Assembly (NCBI GenBank): GCA_018268935.1 | Contig: JAFDVS010000048.1 | Coordinates: forward strand, 1-64,000 | Reading direction: 5' to 3' | Length of the DNA stretch: 64,000 nucleotides | Source of the DNA: Acidobacteriota bacterium | GTDB taxonomy: Bacteria; Acidobacteriota; Terriglobia; Bryobacterales; Bryobacteraceae | Part shown: positions 25,599 through 34,091 of the stretch, piece by piece | How positions within the stretch are numbered: the stretch's first letter is position 1 | Layout: each line of letters opens with the position of its first letter | Position numbers and translations under genes: made by a program | Notes under the pieces: model-generated | What the model saw: the letters and a program-made list of their open reading frames with translations, nothing else | Told to the model about the DNA's origin: nothing | The model's database searches: none

Positions 25599-26876
25599 CT
25601 AAGTGAAGTAGCGCCGGCTGTATTCCGGCTCTAATTCGATCGCCTGCTTCCAGGCGTCCGAGGCGAGATCCTGCTCCCCTTGCGCTTCGTAGACATGCGC
25701 CAGCAGGCACAGCAGCCCGGCATGCGGATGCTGATGCAGGTAGTCTGGGGCTTTGCCGTACTGTTGGCCGCTGAGGGCGAGTGCACTGAGAGCGTGTGCC
25801 GCTTCGCGCTTGGCATCGGGGGCATCGGCGGCCTGCCGCCAGATGGCTTCCGCACCGCCGGTGTCGCCTGCTTTCCAACGTGCTACTCCCAGATTGAACA
25901 ACACCTCATAGCGTTTGGAACCCATGGCCACGGCGGCTTCCAGATGCTTGTGGATGTTGGCGTGATCGACACGCGCCAGGGCCACGCAGACCTCGGCGTT
26001 GCGCGGGTCGGCCTCGCGCAGATGCTCCAGCCAGATGAGCGCCTCGCTGATGTCGAGCTGGCGCTCGCAGACCTGGGCCAGCAGCCACATGGCGTTGGTG
26101 CAGTCGGGCTTCAGCAGAATCGCCCGCTCCAGATGGGGCCGCGCCCGCGCATCGTCTTCCGCCGCCGCATAGAGCCTGGCCAGATTGTAGTGGCCAGACC
26201 ACGATTGTGGCGCGCACTTCACGCCACGCTCATAGTAACGTAGCGCCCATACCCTGCGGCCTCGCGACTCCTCGATCCAACCGAGGGCCAGCAGCGATGG
26301 TCCATGCAGCGGATCGATCCAAACGGCCTCTTCGAGCAACTCGGCAGCTGCCTCCAACTGGTGATTCTCCATGCGCAGGCGGGCCTGCTGGTAGAGATCG
26401 CCGCTTACCGGATGGCCGGCGCAACTGCCTGTCTCGCTCTCATCGAGCGTGAGGATGCCGTTGGGAACCACGTGCAAGCCATAGCGAGCGACGGGCCGCG
26501 TCAGCAGTGCGGCGGCCGCCAGCCGGTGGGCGGGATCGAGCCGTAGCGCCTGCTGCAGCAGCAGCCAGGCGTTGGCCTGATCTCCTGTGTGCAGATGGCA
26601 GACTCCGATGCGCGCCAGCAGATCGGCGGAGTCCGGTTCCAGAGGCAGGCACAGATTCCACTCCTCGATGGCCGCCTTCCACTGTTCCAGAAACATCAGT
26701 CCCTGCGCCACGTGCTTGCGATGAGCAACACATTCGCTATCGCTTTCGAGCAACTCGCGCCAGCTCGCGATGGCCTCTTCCACTCGTCCTTCCTCCCACA
26801 GCCGTTTCGCCACTGTGTCTTCCGCGTGCGGTTGACGAAAGCCGGCCGATAGAGGAATCACTTTTGCCGATTGCAT
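25599..26876 (-). CDS. Tetratricopeptide-repeat protein
   Basis: A 425-residue soluble protein without a signal peptide, made almost wholly of TPR-like helical pairs: VAKRLWEEGRVEEAIASWRE, WKAAIEEWNLCLPLEPDSADL, AAELLEEAVWIDPLHGPSLL, ARPHLERAILLKPDCTNAMW and a last unit DLASDAWKQAIELEPEYSRR. About ten repeats are visible. TPR arrays scaffold protein complexes. It starts 6 nt after the stop of the Zn-ribbon protein gene upstream, so the two are probably co-expressed and may interact. No enzymatic domain. Confidence 0.85.
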   Translation of the reverse strand: MQSAKVIPLSAGFRQPHAEDTVAKRLWEEGRVEEAIASWRELLESDSECVAHRKHVAQGLMFLEQWKAAIEEWNLCLPLEPDSADLLARIGVCHLHTGDQANAWLLLQQALRLDPAHRLAAAALLTRPVARYGLHVVPNGILTLDESETGSCAGHPVSGDLYQQARLRMENHQLEAAAELLEEAVWIDPLHGPSLLALGWIEESRGRRVWALRYYERGVKCAPQSWSGHYNLARLYAAAEDDARARPHLERAILLKPDCTNAMWLLAQVCERQLDISEALIWLEHLREADPRNAEVCVALARVDHANIHKHLEAAVAMGSKRYEVLFNLGVARWKAGDTGGAEAIWRQAADAPDAKREAAHALSALALSGQQYGKAPDYLHQHPHAGLLCLLAHVYEAQGEQDLASDAWKQAIELEPEYSRRYFT

Positions 26877-26882
26877 GGCCCG

Positions 26883-28082
26883 TCAACTGCTCCAATCTGC
26901 CGCGGCGCAGGGAAGCTGAAAGTGCGGCATCGGCAAGTATCGTAGAGGGACGCGGACCTCGGGCCGGACCCGGGCCGCGGAAAGCTTCCGGATGGAGAAC
27001 GGCGGCATGGCGGCAGGGGAGAGCAGCGTTTCGGGGATCTCCTCCACCTGGCGCAGGGAACGGAAGCTCTGGGTGAGGCAGGCCTCCATGCGCTGCGGGG
27101 CGCCTTGCCGCAGGGAGGATGGCAAACCGTCTCCATACTGTGGATTGGCCACCGTGCCAGTGATGCCGACCATTTCCGGATCCATGCGCCGGGTGGCGGG
27201 CGCGGGCAGCGGGCGCAACTCGAGCACCGCTGTTGCGAAGCCCGGCTCCACACGCACGAGGCCTGCTTGCATCATGGCCGGGAACGAGGCGGCGATGCGA
27301 TGCGCATCCACTTTGGGCCGCTTCGGAGCAACGGGCGGTGGTGGCGGCGCTTCCGGTGCTGGAGCTTCTGGCGCCTCTGGCGCCTCCTGCAGCATCCCGT
27401 TCCAATCGGGGGCGATCACGGCAGCTTGGAGCCGCGGCCGTTCGATATCGGCCACGGTCACGATGCTCAGATCCAGGCCAACCAGCGCCGGCGTCTCGCA
27501 GTGGCGGGCGCCCGTCTCGCCGAGTGCGCAGAGCGTCTCCGCCCCCGGTTCGCGCTTCCGCCGGGGCAACTCCACCTGAGGCACTGCCAGCATACAGCGG
27601 AAGTCCGAGCGATAGCCATCGGCGTTATCCGGGTTCTCCCCGTCTACAGGCATCCACATCACGGCGGCCATCAACAGCCGCTCCTGCTCCATCATGACTT
27701 CGTCGGGAACACGCGACACGGGACGGTAATCTTCGATGGACTTCTTCTTCGCCGATGGCGGTGGAGGCACCCACTTGGGGAAGCCCGCGGGACGCACCGC
27801 ACAGTCGTGAAAGCACGGCGCCACCTGGGGTACCGGATCGGCGAAGGGCGGATCCGGGGGCTCGGGCGGCGGCTCCTTCGCCATAACCGGCGCCTTCACC
27901 GGCTTCGGTTTCTCGGGCTCCTTCCCCGCCGCTTTGCGAGGGCCAAATAGCGAGAGCGACTCAAGCGCCAGTTGGTCTTCCTTCTGCTTTGCATCCGCCT
28001 TACATTCAGGGGAACAATAAGACCCCGTGCGCAGGCGCTCCATCAAGCCTAATTTCCGTCCGCAATGTAGACAATTGGACAA
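26883..28082 (-). CDS. Hypothetical protein with N-terminal Zn-ribbon and Pro-rich linker
   Basis: A 399-residue protein starting with a compact four-cysteine zinc-ribbon-like motif (CLHCGRKLG, then GSYCSPEC). A Lys/Pro-rich linker follows (about 45-110), then a region with VPDEVMMEQERLLMAAVMWM and SDFRCMLAVPQVELPRRK, a second Ala/Pro-rich linker (about 230-255; EAPEAPEAPAPEAPPPPP) and a less ordered C-terminus. No signal peptide or membrane segment. I do not recognise a family beyond the Zn-ribbon. It is paired with the TPR gene 6 nt downstream. Confidence 0.72.
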   Translation of the reverse strand: MSNCLHCGRKLGLMERLRTGSYCSPECKADAKQKEDQLALESLSLFGPRKAAGKEPEKPKPVKAPVMAKEPPPEPPDPPFADPVPQVAPCFHDCAVRPAGFPKWVPPPPSAKKKSIEDYRPVSRVPDEVMMEQERLLMAAVMWMPVDGENPDNADGYRSDFRCMLAVPQVELPRRKREPGAETLCALGETGARHCETPALVGLDLSIVTVADIERPRLQAAVIAPDWNGMLQEAPEAPEAPAPEAPPPPPVAPKRPKVDAHRIAASFPAMMQAGLVRVEPGFATAVLELRPLPAPATRRMDPEMVGITGTVANPQYGDGLPSSLRQGAPQRMEACLTQSFRSLRQVEEIPETLLSPAAMPPFSIRKLSAARVRPEVRVPLRYLPMPHFQLPCAAADWSS

Positions 28083-28169
28083 ATACTACCCCGCCTACCT
28101 GTTTCTAACACGAATCAGGGAAGGGGATAAATTGGCAAAGGAACGTAGTCCTTTTACAACCCTAGGGGA

Positions 28170-29039
28170 TTATGGTTTTACTTCCACCGTATCGAGAGCC
28201 CATTTCGTGCGGGCCACCCCGACGATCATCAGCTCCACATCGGCCGTCGAGCGGTTCTCAATGGCATGCGCTTCGTTGAGGAAGACGGGCAGGGCATCCC
28301 ACTTCCTGAGCGGCGCCGATTCGGAGCCCAGCTTCGCCGTGGCCTCCCCATCCATGACGTAGAAGAACTCCTCGACACCCTCGTGGCGGTGCATGCCGAG
28401 CGATGCTCCGGCGGGGATGACGACGTGATCGACGTAGGACCAGTTGGTGTAGAACACTTCGGGGGGCAGGGCTCGGCGATAACGGACCGTGCCGGTGCCG
28501 CCATGCATACGATCCACCGGGCGCAGCAGCTTCTTATCGAGGCGCATGGTGATGAAGACCGGTGTCTTATCCTGCTGGGCATCGACGCGGTCATCACCGA
28601 GGTCGAAGGCGTCGTACTTGCCCTTGATGGAGCCGACGGCGATGTTCATCCACTGCACCGGCTTGTTGGAAGGATTGTAGATGGCATGCGAGTGGCCCAT
28701 GCGGCACGGAGCGCCGGCGGGACCCTGTAAGGTGGACGTGCGCCCATCGACGGTGAACTGCGCCTCGTTATCGAGTATCACGAACATCTCCTCCATGTGG
28801 TTATGGAAGTGATGGCCGATGCCGCCTCCGGGTGGAATCACGCCGCGATGAAGGAAGATGAGGTTGGTGCGGAAGGTTTGCGCGTCGAACATGCCGGAGA
28901 AGTGCAGTTCGCCTGCGCCGGCGTGGACGCGCTTCGCCGCACGATACTTGGATGGATCGTTGCGGGCGATCCGCTGAGCCAGTGTCTCGGCGCCGCAACA
29001 GAGCCCCGCCAAGGCGAACAGAAGGATGGAGGTACGCAT
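28170..29039 (-). CDS. Exported two-domain cupin protein
   Basis: A 289-residue bicupin with signal peptide MRTSILLFALAGLCCGAETL. Cupin 1 has the metal motif GGIGHHFHNHMEEMFVILD; cupin 2 has LGMHRHEGVEEFFYVMDGEA and a second-motif histidine (NEAHAIENRS). Both domains keep the His/Glu ligands, so both may bind metal. Such proteins are dioxygenases, isomerases or sugar-binding proteins; the substrate is unclear. Divergent from the gene at 29120 with an 80-nt shared upstream region. The 87-nt gap on the 3' side (28083-28169) is relatively A/T-rich. Confidence 0.87.
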   Translation of the reverse strand: MRTSILLFALAGLCCGAETLAQRIARNDPSKYRAAKRVHAGAGELHFSGMFDAQTFRTNLIFLHRGVIPPGGGIGHHFHNHMEEMFVILDNEAQFTVDGRTSTLQGPAGAPCRMGHSHAIYNPSNKPVQWMNIAVGSIKGKYDAFDLGDDRVDAQQDKTPVFITMRLDKKLLRPVDRMHGGTGTVRYRRALPPEVFYTNWSYVDHVVIPAGASLGMHRHEGVEEFFYVMDGEATAKLGSESAPLRKWDALPVFLNEAHAIENRSTADVELMIVGVARTKWALDTVEVKP

Positions 29040-29119
29040 GCCGCCAACTATTTTACGTTCATAATGAATAGTACTGGTAACGCTTCGGTCCTGGGATGCA
29101 CCTAAACATACAGATTTCG

Positions 29120-30145
29120 ATGACGCGTACTTTGGTCTTGGTCATCTGCGCCGCCACACTGCCCCATCTGGGAGCGCAAAGCGCTTCGCTCGAACGAGTG
29201 GAGAAAGTGGTGATGCCGGTCATCATTGACGGCAATAGTCCGGCCTATTGGGATAACGGCAATTTTGTCCTTTTTAGCTCCACCGGCAATCCGGAAATGA
29301 TCCACACCTCGCCGGGGCAATTCGGGCCCTGGGAGAGCGATTGGGTGAACACGTCGCAGCAGAATCATATGCCGATGTGGGTGGAGGCGGTCTGGCGCGA
29401 TGAGGATGGAACACTGTTCGGCTGGTATCATCACGAGCCTTCGGATGTGTGCCGGGACAATGACCTCACGGCCCCGAAGATCGGCGCGGTGATTTCCTTC
29501 GATGGCGGGCGGACGTTCAAGGATCTGGGCATCGTGCTGGAGTCCGGCGAGCCTGCCGATTGCAATGCCAAGAACGGCTTTTTCGCCGGCGGGCATGGGG
29601 ATTTCTCGGTGGTTCCGGACCGGGAAAAGAAATACTTCTATTTCTTATTCACCAACTACGGCGGCGATGCTTCGCAGCAAGGAATTGTGGCCGCGCGGCT
29701 GGCGTTTGAAGACCGCTATCAACCGGCCGGCGCGGTGTTGAAGTATTTTCAGGGCGAATGGACGGAGCCGGGCATCGGTGGACGGATGACGGCGATCTAT
29801 CCGGCGGCCTCCGTATGGGGACGCGAAGACGCCGACTCGCTGTGGGGGCCCTCGACGCACTACAACCGCTACCTGGATGAGTATGTGTTGCTCATGAACC
29901 GGGCCTGCTGCCGTCCGGGCTGGCCGCAGGAAGGCATCTACATTGCCTATGCCAAGGACTTGAGCAATCCCAACACGTGGAGCGATTCCAAGCGGCTGTT
30001 GGATAAACAGGGCATCGGGTTCTCGCCGGGGTTCTATCCTCAGGTGCTGGGGCTGGAAGATGGCGATACGGATTCGGTGGCCGGACAGACGGCGCGGCTG
30101 TATATCCACGGGATCTCCAATTGGGAGATTACTTTCCAGAAATAG
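29120..30145 (+). CDS. Exported glycosidase-like beta-propeller protein
   Basis: A 341-residue protein with signal peptide MTRTLVLVICAATLPHLGAQ. The start at 29120 is preferred over the in-frame codon at 29096 because it begins the signal directly. Repeated beta-strand blocks (GNFVLFSSTGNPEMIHTS; MWVEAVWRDEDGTLFGWYHH; ISFDGGRTFKDLG; YFYFLFTNYGG; GIYIAYAKDLSNPNTWS) resemble five-bladed propellers of the GH43/GH32/sialidase type. Clear catalytic residues cannot be assigned, so the activity is uncertain. The 3' end overlaps the convergent gene by 17 nt. Confidence 0.72.
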   Translation: MTRTLVLVICAATLPHLGAQSASLERVEKVVMPVIIDGNSPAYWDNGNFVLFSSTGNPEMIHTSPGQFGPWESDWVNTSQQNHMPMWVEAVWRDEDGTLFGWYHHEPSDVCRDNDLTAPKIGAVISFDGGRTFKDLGIVLESGEPADCNAKNGFFAGGHGDFSVVPDREKKYFYFLFTNYGGDASQQGIVAARLAFEDRYQPAGAVLKYFQGEWTEPGIGGRMTAIYPAASVWGREDADSLWGPSTHYNRYLDEYVLLMNRACCRPGWPQEGIYIAYAKDLSNPNTWSDSKRLLDKQGIGFSPGFYPQVLGLEDGDTDSVAGQTARLYIHGISNWEITFQK

Positions 30146-31724
30146 GCTCGATGGTCCATTCGCCGGGTGTCATTGTGATGCCGGCGATGAGTTGCGAACC
30201 TAAGTATGTCTGTTCGGATGTGGTGGCGCGGACACGGTAGAGCGTGTTCTCATCGACGGTGTACCACTCGGGGAATTCGTTGAGGCGGACGTAATTACGA
30301 TCGAGGTTCAACACGCGGCGGTGGCGGGCGTAGTCGAATTGCAGCTTCACGGGCTGTGGGGATTGGAGAGACAGCAGCAGGCGCTTTTCGTCGCGCACCG
30401 CGCCCACACGGATGCCGGGCTTCCACTCTTCGGGCCGCACGCCCTGGCTCTTCATCAGTGCATAGAGCATCGCGGTACGATTGAAGTTGCCTTCGCCATA
30501 CCAATCCTCGACGAGGCCGTCGGGGCGCTGCATCTTGAGCATTACTTGCATTTCTGAATCGATCCAGGCTAGCGCTTCCGGGACGGGCTCGCGATTGACG
30601 AGATAGAGCGCGCTTTCGATGGAATCGGCGTAGCCGTCGAAGGAGCCGAGCTTCGAGTCCTTACGCGGTTCCCAGGCCCAGTTGCGGTACTTGCCGAGGT
30701 TCGAGAGCACCTTGCGCACGGCATCGCGATACTTCGCTTCGCCGGTGCACTGATAGAAGGTGTAGACGGCGCCGTAAACGTAGCCCCAGTTGTCGGAGAG
30801 GCCGGTGTTGACGGGTTTCAGTGTGGCCGCATCGAGTTGGTTGTAGAGCATGCCATCTTCATTGGTGGATGAGAGGATGCGGTCGAGCATGTTCTGGATT
30901 ACGGGGCGATAGCGTTTGGCGCGCTCCGTGCCTTGGAAGTTTTCGAGCGCATAGAGCAGCACCATGCCGACTACGGTTTCGTTGCCGTGATCGCGGAGGC
31001 GGAGCATGCCGTCGCCTTTGTGCGTGGCGAAGTCCCATTTGGAGCTGGGGACTCCGTGATTGCCGGGGAGCACCTCTTCGATGTAGGCGTCGCCGATGCG
31101 GCGGGCCCAGGTGAGGAAGCGCGGGTCGCCGGTCATGGTGGCGAGTCGCATGAGGGCTTGCAGGTAGTCGCCGTTGAGTTCGGCATCGGAGGCAGGGAGC
31201 CTGCCGTATTTCGTTTCGATGGGCGCATGGTTCATCGCATCGGCGATCATGTCCACCATGCGATAGAACCACGGGGTGCGGCCGAGGTATTCGGTGACGG
31301 AGAGCAGCCCGTCCTTGGCATACTCGCCGGCGCCGAACATGGACGGGGGACCGAGTTCGCCTTTGGTGAGATCGTAATTGCCGGGGATGGAAGCCTCGGC
31401 GTTGGTGTAGCGGATTTCGTTGCGCAGCATGTCCATCATGCGGCCTTGATAGATGTCGCGATGAGTGAGATGCGCGGTGAGGATGAGGTAGGGGTAGAGG
31501 TCGGCGCCGGAGTTGTGGGGCGTGTAGAGACGCGGGTCGTTGGGGCCAATGCGATCGGGCAGCAGGAGCGTGCGCGGATCGGCATGACGGAGCCAGGCCT
31601 GCATGAGGCGCTCCATGGCGGCGAGGGATTGTTCGAATCGTTTTCCGTTTTCGCGGGCTTCATCGAAGCCGGCGGCGTGCGCGGCGAACGCCAGCGCGAG
31701 GAGCAGCGCGGTCACGCGGACCAT
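30129..31724 (-). CDS. Exported (alpha/alpha)-barrel-like protein
   Basis: A 531-residue protein with signal peptide MVRVTALLLALAFAAHAAG. Helical blocks with aromatic and acidic motifs (NSGADLYPYLILTAHLTHRD; ELNGDYLQALMRLATMTGDP; HGNETVVGMVLLYALENFQG; GYVYGAVYTFYQCTGEAKYR; ADSIESALYLVNREPVPEAL) fit an alpha/alpha toroid like those of polysaccharide lyases and unsaturated glucuronyl hydrolases. The C-terminus turns to beta-strands (LNLDRNYVRLNEFPEWYTVD). The convergent 3' overlap of 17 nt with the previous gene is unusual. The specific family is not recognised; a carbohydrate-active role is inferred. Confidence 0.72.
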   Translation of the reverse strand: MVRVTALLLALAFAAHAAGFDEARENGKRFEQSLAAMERLMQAWLRHADPRTLLLPDRIGPNDPRLYTPHNSGADLYPYLILTAHLTHRDIYQGRMMDMLRNEIRYTNAEASIPGNYDLTKGELGPPSMFGAGEYAKDGLLSVTEYLGRTPWFYRMVDMIADAMNHAPIETKYGRLPASDAELNGDYLQALMRLATMTGDPRFLTWARRIGDAYIEEVLPGNHGVPSSKWDFATHKGDGMLRLRDHGNETVVGMVLLYALENFQGTERAKRYRPVIQNMLDRILSSTNEDGMLYNQLDAATLKPVNTGLSDNWGYVYGAVYTFYQCTGEAKYRDAVRKVLSNLGKYRNWAWEPRKDSKLGSFDGYADSIESALYLVNREPVPEALAWIDSEMQVMLKMQRPDGLVEDWYGEGNFNRTAMLYALMKSQGVRPEEWKPGIRVGAVRDEKRLLLSLQSPQPVKLQFDYARHRRVLNLDRNYVRLNEFPEWYTVDENTLYRVRATTSEQTYLGSQLIAGITMTPGEWTIEPISGK

Positions 31725-31770
31725 ATGCTATAAGGATACGGCCTTTATTGCCTGCGGGCGAACATGGCAT

Positions 31771-32348
31771 ATGCTGAACAGATACGCGATTCCTATCGGA
31801 GGGGAAGAGAGAACGACGGTGTTGCCACTGGAGTATCCGGACGATACTACCTTCGATTACGACCCGGCCACTGGAACATTCACTAACTTCCTTGTGCATT
31901 GGAAAGGAGGCGTCTACAATTTTTCGGCGATGGCGACGAACCCGTCCACATTGGGATACCTGGGCGGCGACCTCCATCCGAGCTGTCTCGTGCCATCCAC
32001 ATCGCAAGCAGTCTTCCGACTGCCGCCACGGACGTGCCGAGTTTTACGGGAGGGACGGTGGACGTGTTCTCGTTTGGCTTCTGTTCCAACGCATCGTCCA
32101 CCTGTACCAATGGATTCCTCATCGGGCCGCCGCCTTCTCCGTCGATTGCCTGGATTATCAGCCCACCGGACGGCTTGTATGTTGTTGGGAACTCCCCGGA
32201 CGCATCTCCACAGTTGCTGGAGGTGGGTGCATTCACCACTGCCGAGGTTGTGCCCGCGACAGACACGCCGGAACCCGCGACGTTCGGTTTGGCGGTTGCC
32301 GCGGGTGTGCTGCTGCGGGCCGTTACAAGGACACGGCGTTCTTCGTGA
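31771..32348 (+). pseudogene. PEP-CTERM anchored protein remnant, frameshifted and 5'-truncated
   Basis: One frame from the ATG at 31771 reads LPLEYPDDTTFDYDPATGTF and NFLVHWKGGVYNFSAMATN, typical of small PEP-CTERM proteins. Around 31985 the sense passes to another frame: RAIHIASSLPTAATDVPSF, then NGFLIGPPPSPSIAWIISPP, ending in a PEP-CTERM sorting signal (TPEPATFGLAVAAGVLLRA, then RTRRSS). No signal peptide is present, so the 5' end is missing too. The last 26 nt overlap the convergent PIG-L gene. PEP-CTERM proteins are cut and anchored by exosortase, which is not in this window. Confidence 0.65.
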
Positions 32349-33282
32349 CGTAGTCGTTGATCCCGTCATCGTCGGGGGCGATGTGGTGGAAGTACTCGGC
32401 GTATTGGAGGCCGTGGGCCTGGCCGCGGCTCTTGTCACGGCCCAAGGCGAAGGTGCGGGTGTACTGGCGGTTCGCTGTGTCGTCATCGTTGCCGAGTAGC
32501 GGCAGGCGTTTGCCCTGCTTGGCGAGTTTGGCCCGGAGTTCGGCGCCGAGGTTGCCGGCGGGGCCTTGCGTGACGTTGGCCATGTTGGCGTAGACCTTGG
32601 TTTCGAAGTAGTCGCTGATGTCGACGACGCGGTTGACCAATTGCGGGCCGCGGGCATAGTAATACTTCTCTTGCGGGCCGTGCGTGGTGAGACCGGCTTT
32701 GAAGTGCTCGGGATAATCCCATTCGGAGCGGGCCATCCAACAGGCGGCTTCGACGGCTCGGGCCGTGGTGTAGTGATCGGGATTGCGCTCGTAGAGGGCG
32801 GAAGGATCGTAGACGAAGACGGTGTCGATTTTAAGGAGGCGGAAGAGGAAGACGAGGCGGGCGCGCATTTCGACGATGGGCCAGGCGTCCATGTTGTGGT
32901 TGGGGTAATTGAGGAAGTAGGTTTCCTTGAGGCCGAGGCGGCGGGCCATCTCGACGGTGTCCTTTTCGTTCTTGAGTTCGATATCGGCGATGGAGGTTCC
33001 TGTGCCTGCCATGGAGTCATCGGACATGGTGATGAGGACGCCTTCGTAGCCTTCGTCGAGGAGCTTGGCGATGGTGCCTCCGGCGAAGATGGGGATGTCG
33101 TCGCAGTGGGGTTGGATGGCGGCGAGCTTCTTGCCTTTGTGCGGCTTTCCGGACTGCTTGCGTTCAATGGTGACGGTGGGCTGATAGGACACACTGCCGG
33201 TGCCGCCGGAAACGAATTCTTGAGTAGGCGCACCCTGATACATCGCGGGCAGGGAAGAGCCGAGGAAATGGCGTCTTTGCAT
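32323..33282 (-). CDS. PIG-L (LmbE) family deacetylase
   Basis: A 319-residue protein of the zinc-dependent N-acetylglucosaminyl deacetylase family. The signature is KLAAIQPHCDDIPIFAGGTI (usually AHPDDE) with the third ligand in ERNPDHYTTARAV. The N-terminus (MQRRHFLGSSLPAMYQ) may be a weak export signal. Substrates in this family include GlcNAc-linked lipids, thiol cofactors and antibiotics. HCDD is a slight variant of HPDDE, seen in some acidobacterial and planctomycete members. The 3' end overlaps the PEP-CTERM remnant by 26 nt. Confidence 0.88.
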   Translation of the reverse strand: MQRRHFLGSSLPAMYQGAPTQEFVSGGTGSVSYQPTVTIERKQSGKPHKGKKLAAIQPHCDDIPIFAGGTIAKLLDEGYEGVLITMSDDSMAGTGTSIADIELKNEKDTVEMARRLGLKETYFLNYPNHNMDAWPIVEMRARLVFLFRLLKIDTVFVYDPSALYERNPDHYTTARAVEAACWMARSEWDYPEHFKAGLTTHGPQEKYYYARGPQLVNRVVDISDYFETKVYANMANVTQGPAGNLGAELRAKLAKQGKRLPLLGNDDDTANRQYTRTFALGRDKSRGQAHGLQYAEYFHHIAPDDDGINDYVTKNAVSL

Positions 33283-33295
33283 TGGATGAGCTTAC

Positions 33296-33331
33296 CACTG
33301 CCCGGGGGGTGACGTGGTTAGCCGGGCAGTG
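33296..33331. repeat. Inverted repeat, ACTGCCCGG type (copy 1)
   Basis: CACTGCCCGG (33296-33305) pairs with CCGGGCAGTG (33322-33331), followed on the plus strand by CTTTTT, so it could terminate plus-strand transcripts; on the minus strand it lies between the cyclase remnant and the PIG-L gene. The same core arms, with a comparable G-rich loop, recur at 36005-36039. Confidence 0.7.
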
Positions 33332-33337
33332 CTTTTT

Positions 33338-33370
33338 GGCCACCGATTCACACAGATTCACACGGATGGG
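33338..33370 (+). repeat. Dispersed repeat S4
   Basis: GGCCACCGATTCACACAG then ATTCACACGGATGGG, a copy of the S family. It abuts the 3' end of the cyclase pseudogene (stop at 33371) and the inverted repeat at 33296. Confidence 0.65.
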
Positions 33371-33954
33371 TTAGAAAATGGCGATGGGGTTGAGTGGGGA
33401 GCCGGTGGCTAGATAGGGGTGCCCATGGCGACGATGATCAGTGTATGGATGGGTTGTTGAATGCCTTCGATGCCGGAGGGACGGACATCGGAGGAGGCGT
33501 CACTGCCGAGGATGGCGATGTCGCGTTTGCGGAACCAGGCGGCGGTGGAAGCATGCAGGCCGGCGCGCTCGGCCATGGACCAGGGGCCCTTTTCGGCACG
33601 GCGTGCGAAGCGGCCGGTGCGGACGCGCAGGCCGGTCTTCTTTTCCCAGGCATCGAGGTCTTCGGGGTAGATGGCGTAGTTGGTGTCGAGGTAGGGAAGG
33701 CCTTTGAGTTCGGGGGCCTTTTCCTTTTCGACGTTGTGCGACAGGGAGACGGCGAAGCCTTCGCGGACTAACTTGGCGGCGGCGCGGCGCGTGGCGGGAG
33801 TAATGAGGTTCAGGGCTCCGCGCTCATCGGCCTTGCCCCAGCGGCCCCAGTTGGAGAGATCCTTCATCCAGCGGTGGAAGTCGGCGGCGGTGGCGGCAGG
33901 ACGGGTTTGGGCGGGCAGGAGGGTGGTTGTGAGTAGGGCAAGTGGGAGGAGCAT
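33371..33954 (-). pseudogene. Cyclase (kynurenine-formamidase-like) with metal site deleted
   Basis: Residues read in order: signal peptide (MLLPLALLTTTLLPAQ), then NWGRWGKADERGALNLITPA and GFAVSLSHNVEKEKAPEL, the normal start of a PF04199 cyclase. The sequence then jumps to KGLPYLDTNYAIYPEDLDAW, RTGRFARRAEKGPWSMAE and DIAILGSDASSDVRPSGIEG. The central part that carries the HxGTHxD..H metal ligands, about 80 residues, is missing. The frame stops at 33409 after AMGTPI, but two bases on, another frame continues ATGSPLNPIAIF and stops at 33371, exactly as the family ends. So two deletions have occurred and the gene is dead. Confidence 0.75.
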
Positions 33955-34091
33955 TGCTATGAATAGCAGTGTATACTGCCGCTCGCTGCACGAGCCGCTC
34001 GTTTCCCCCAGGCGTATCGCTCAGTAGACAGAGGATCCGGCTCTTGCCGATTCGGTAGTATATTCGGAACTGGATTTTTGAGGAGGCAGCC

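Noticed and set aside
27105..27950. 281-residue plus frame over the Zn-ribbon protein
   Set aside because: His/Arg-rich shadow; the minus frame has a clear Zn-ribbon and start.
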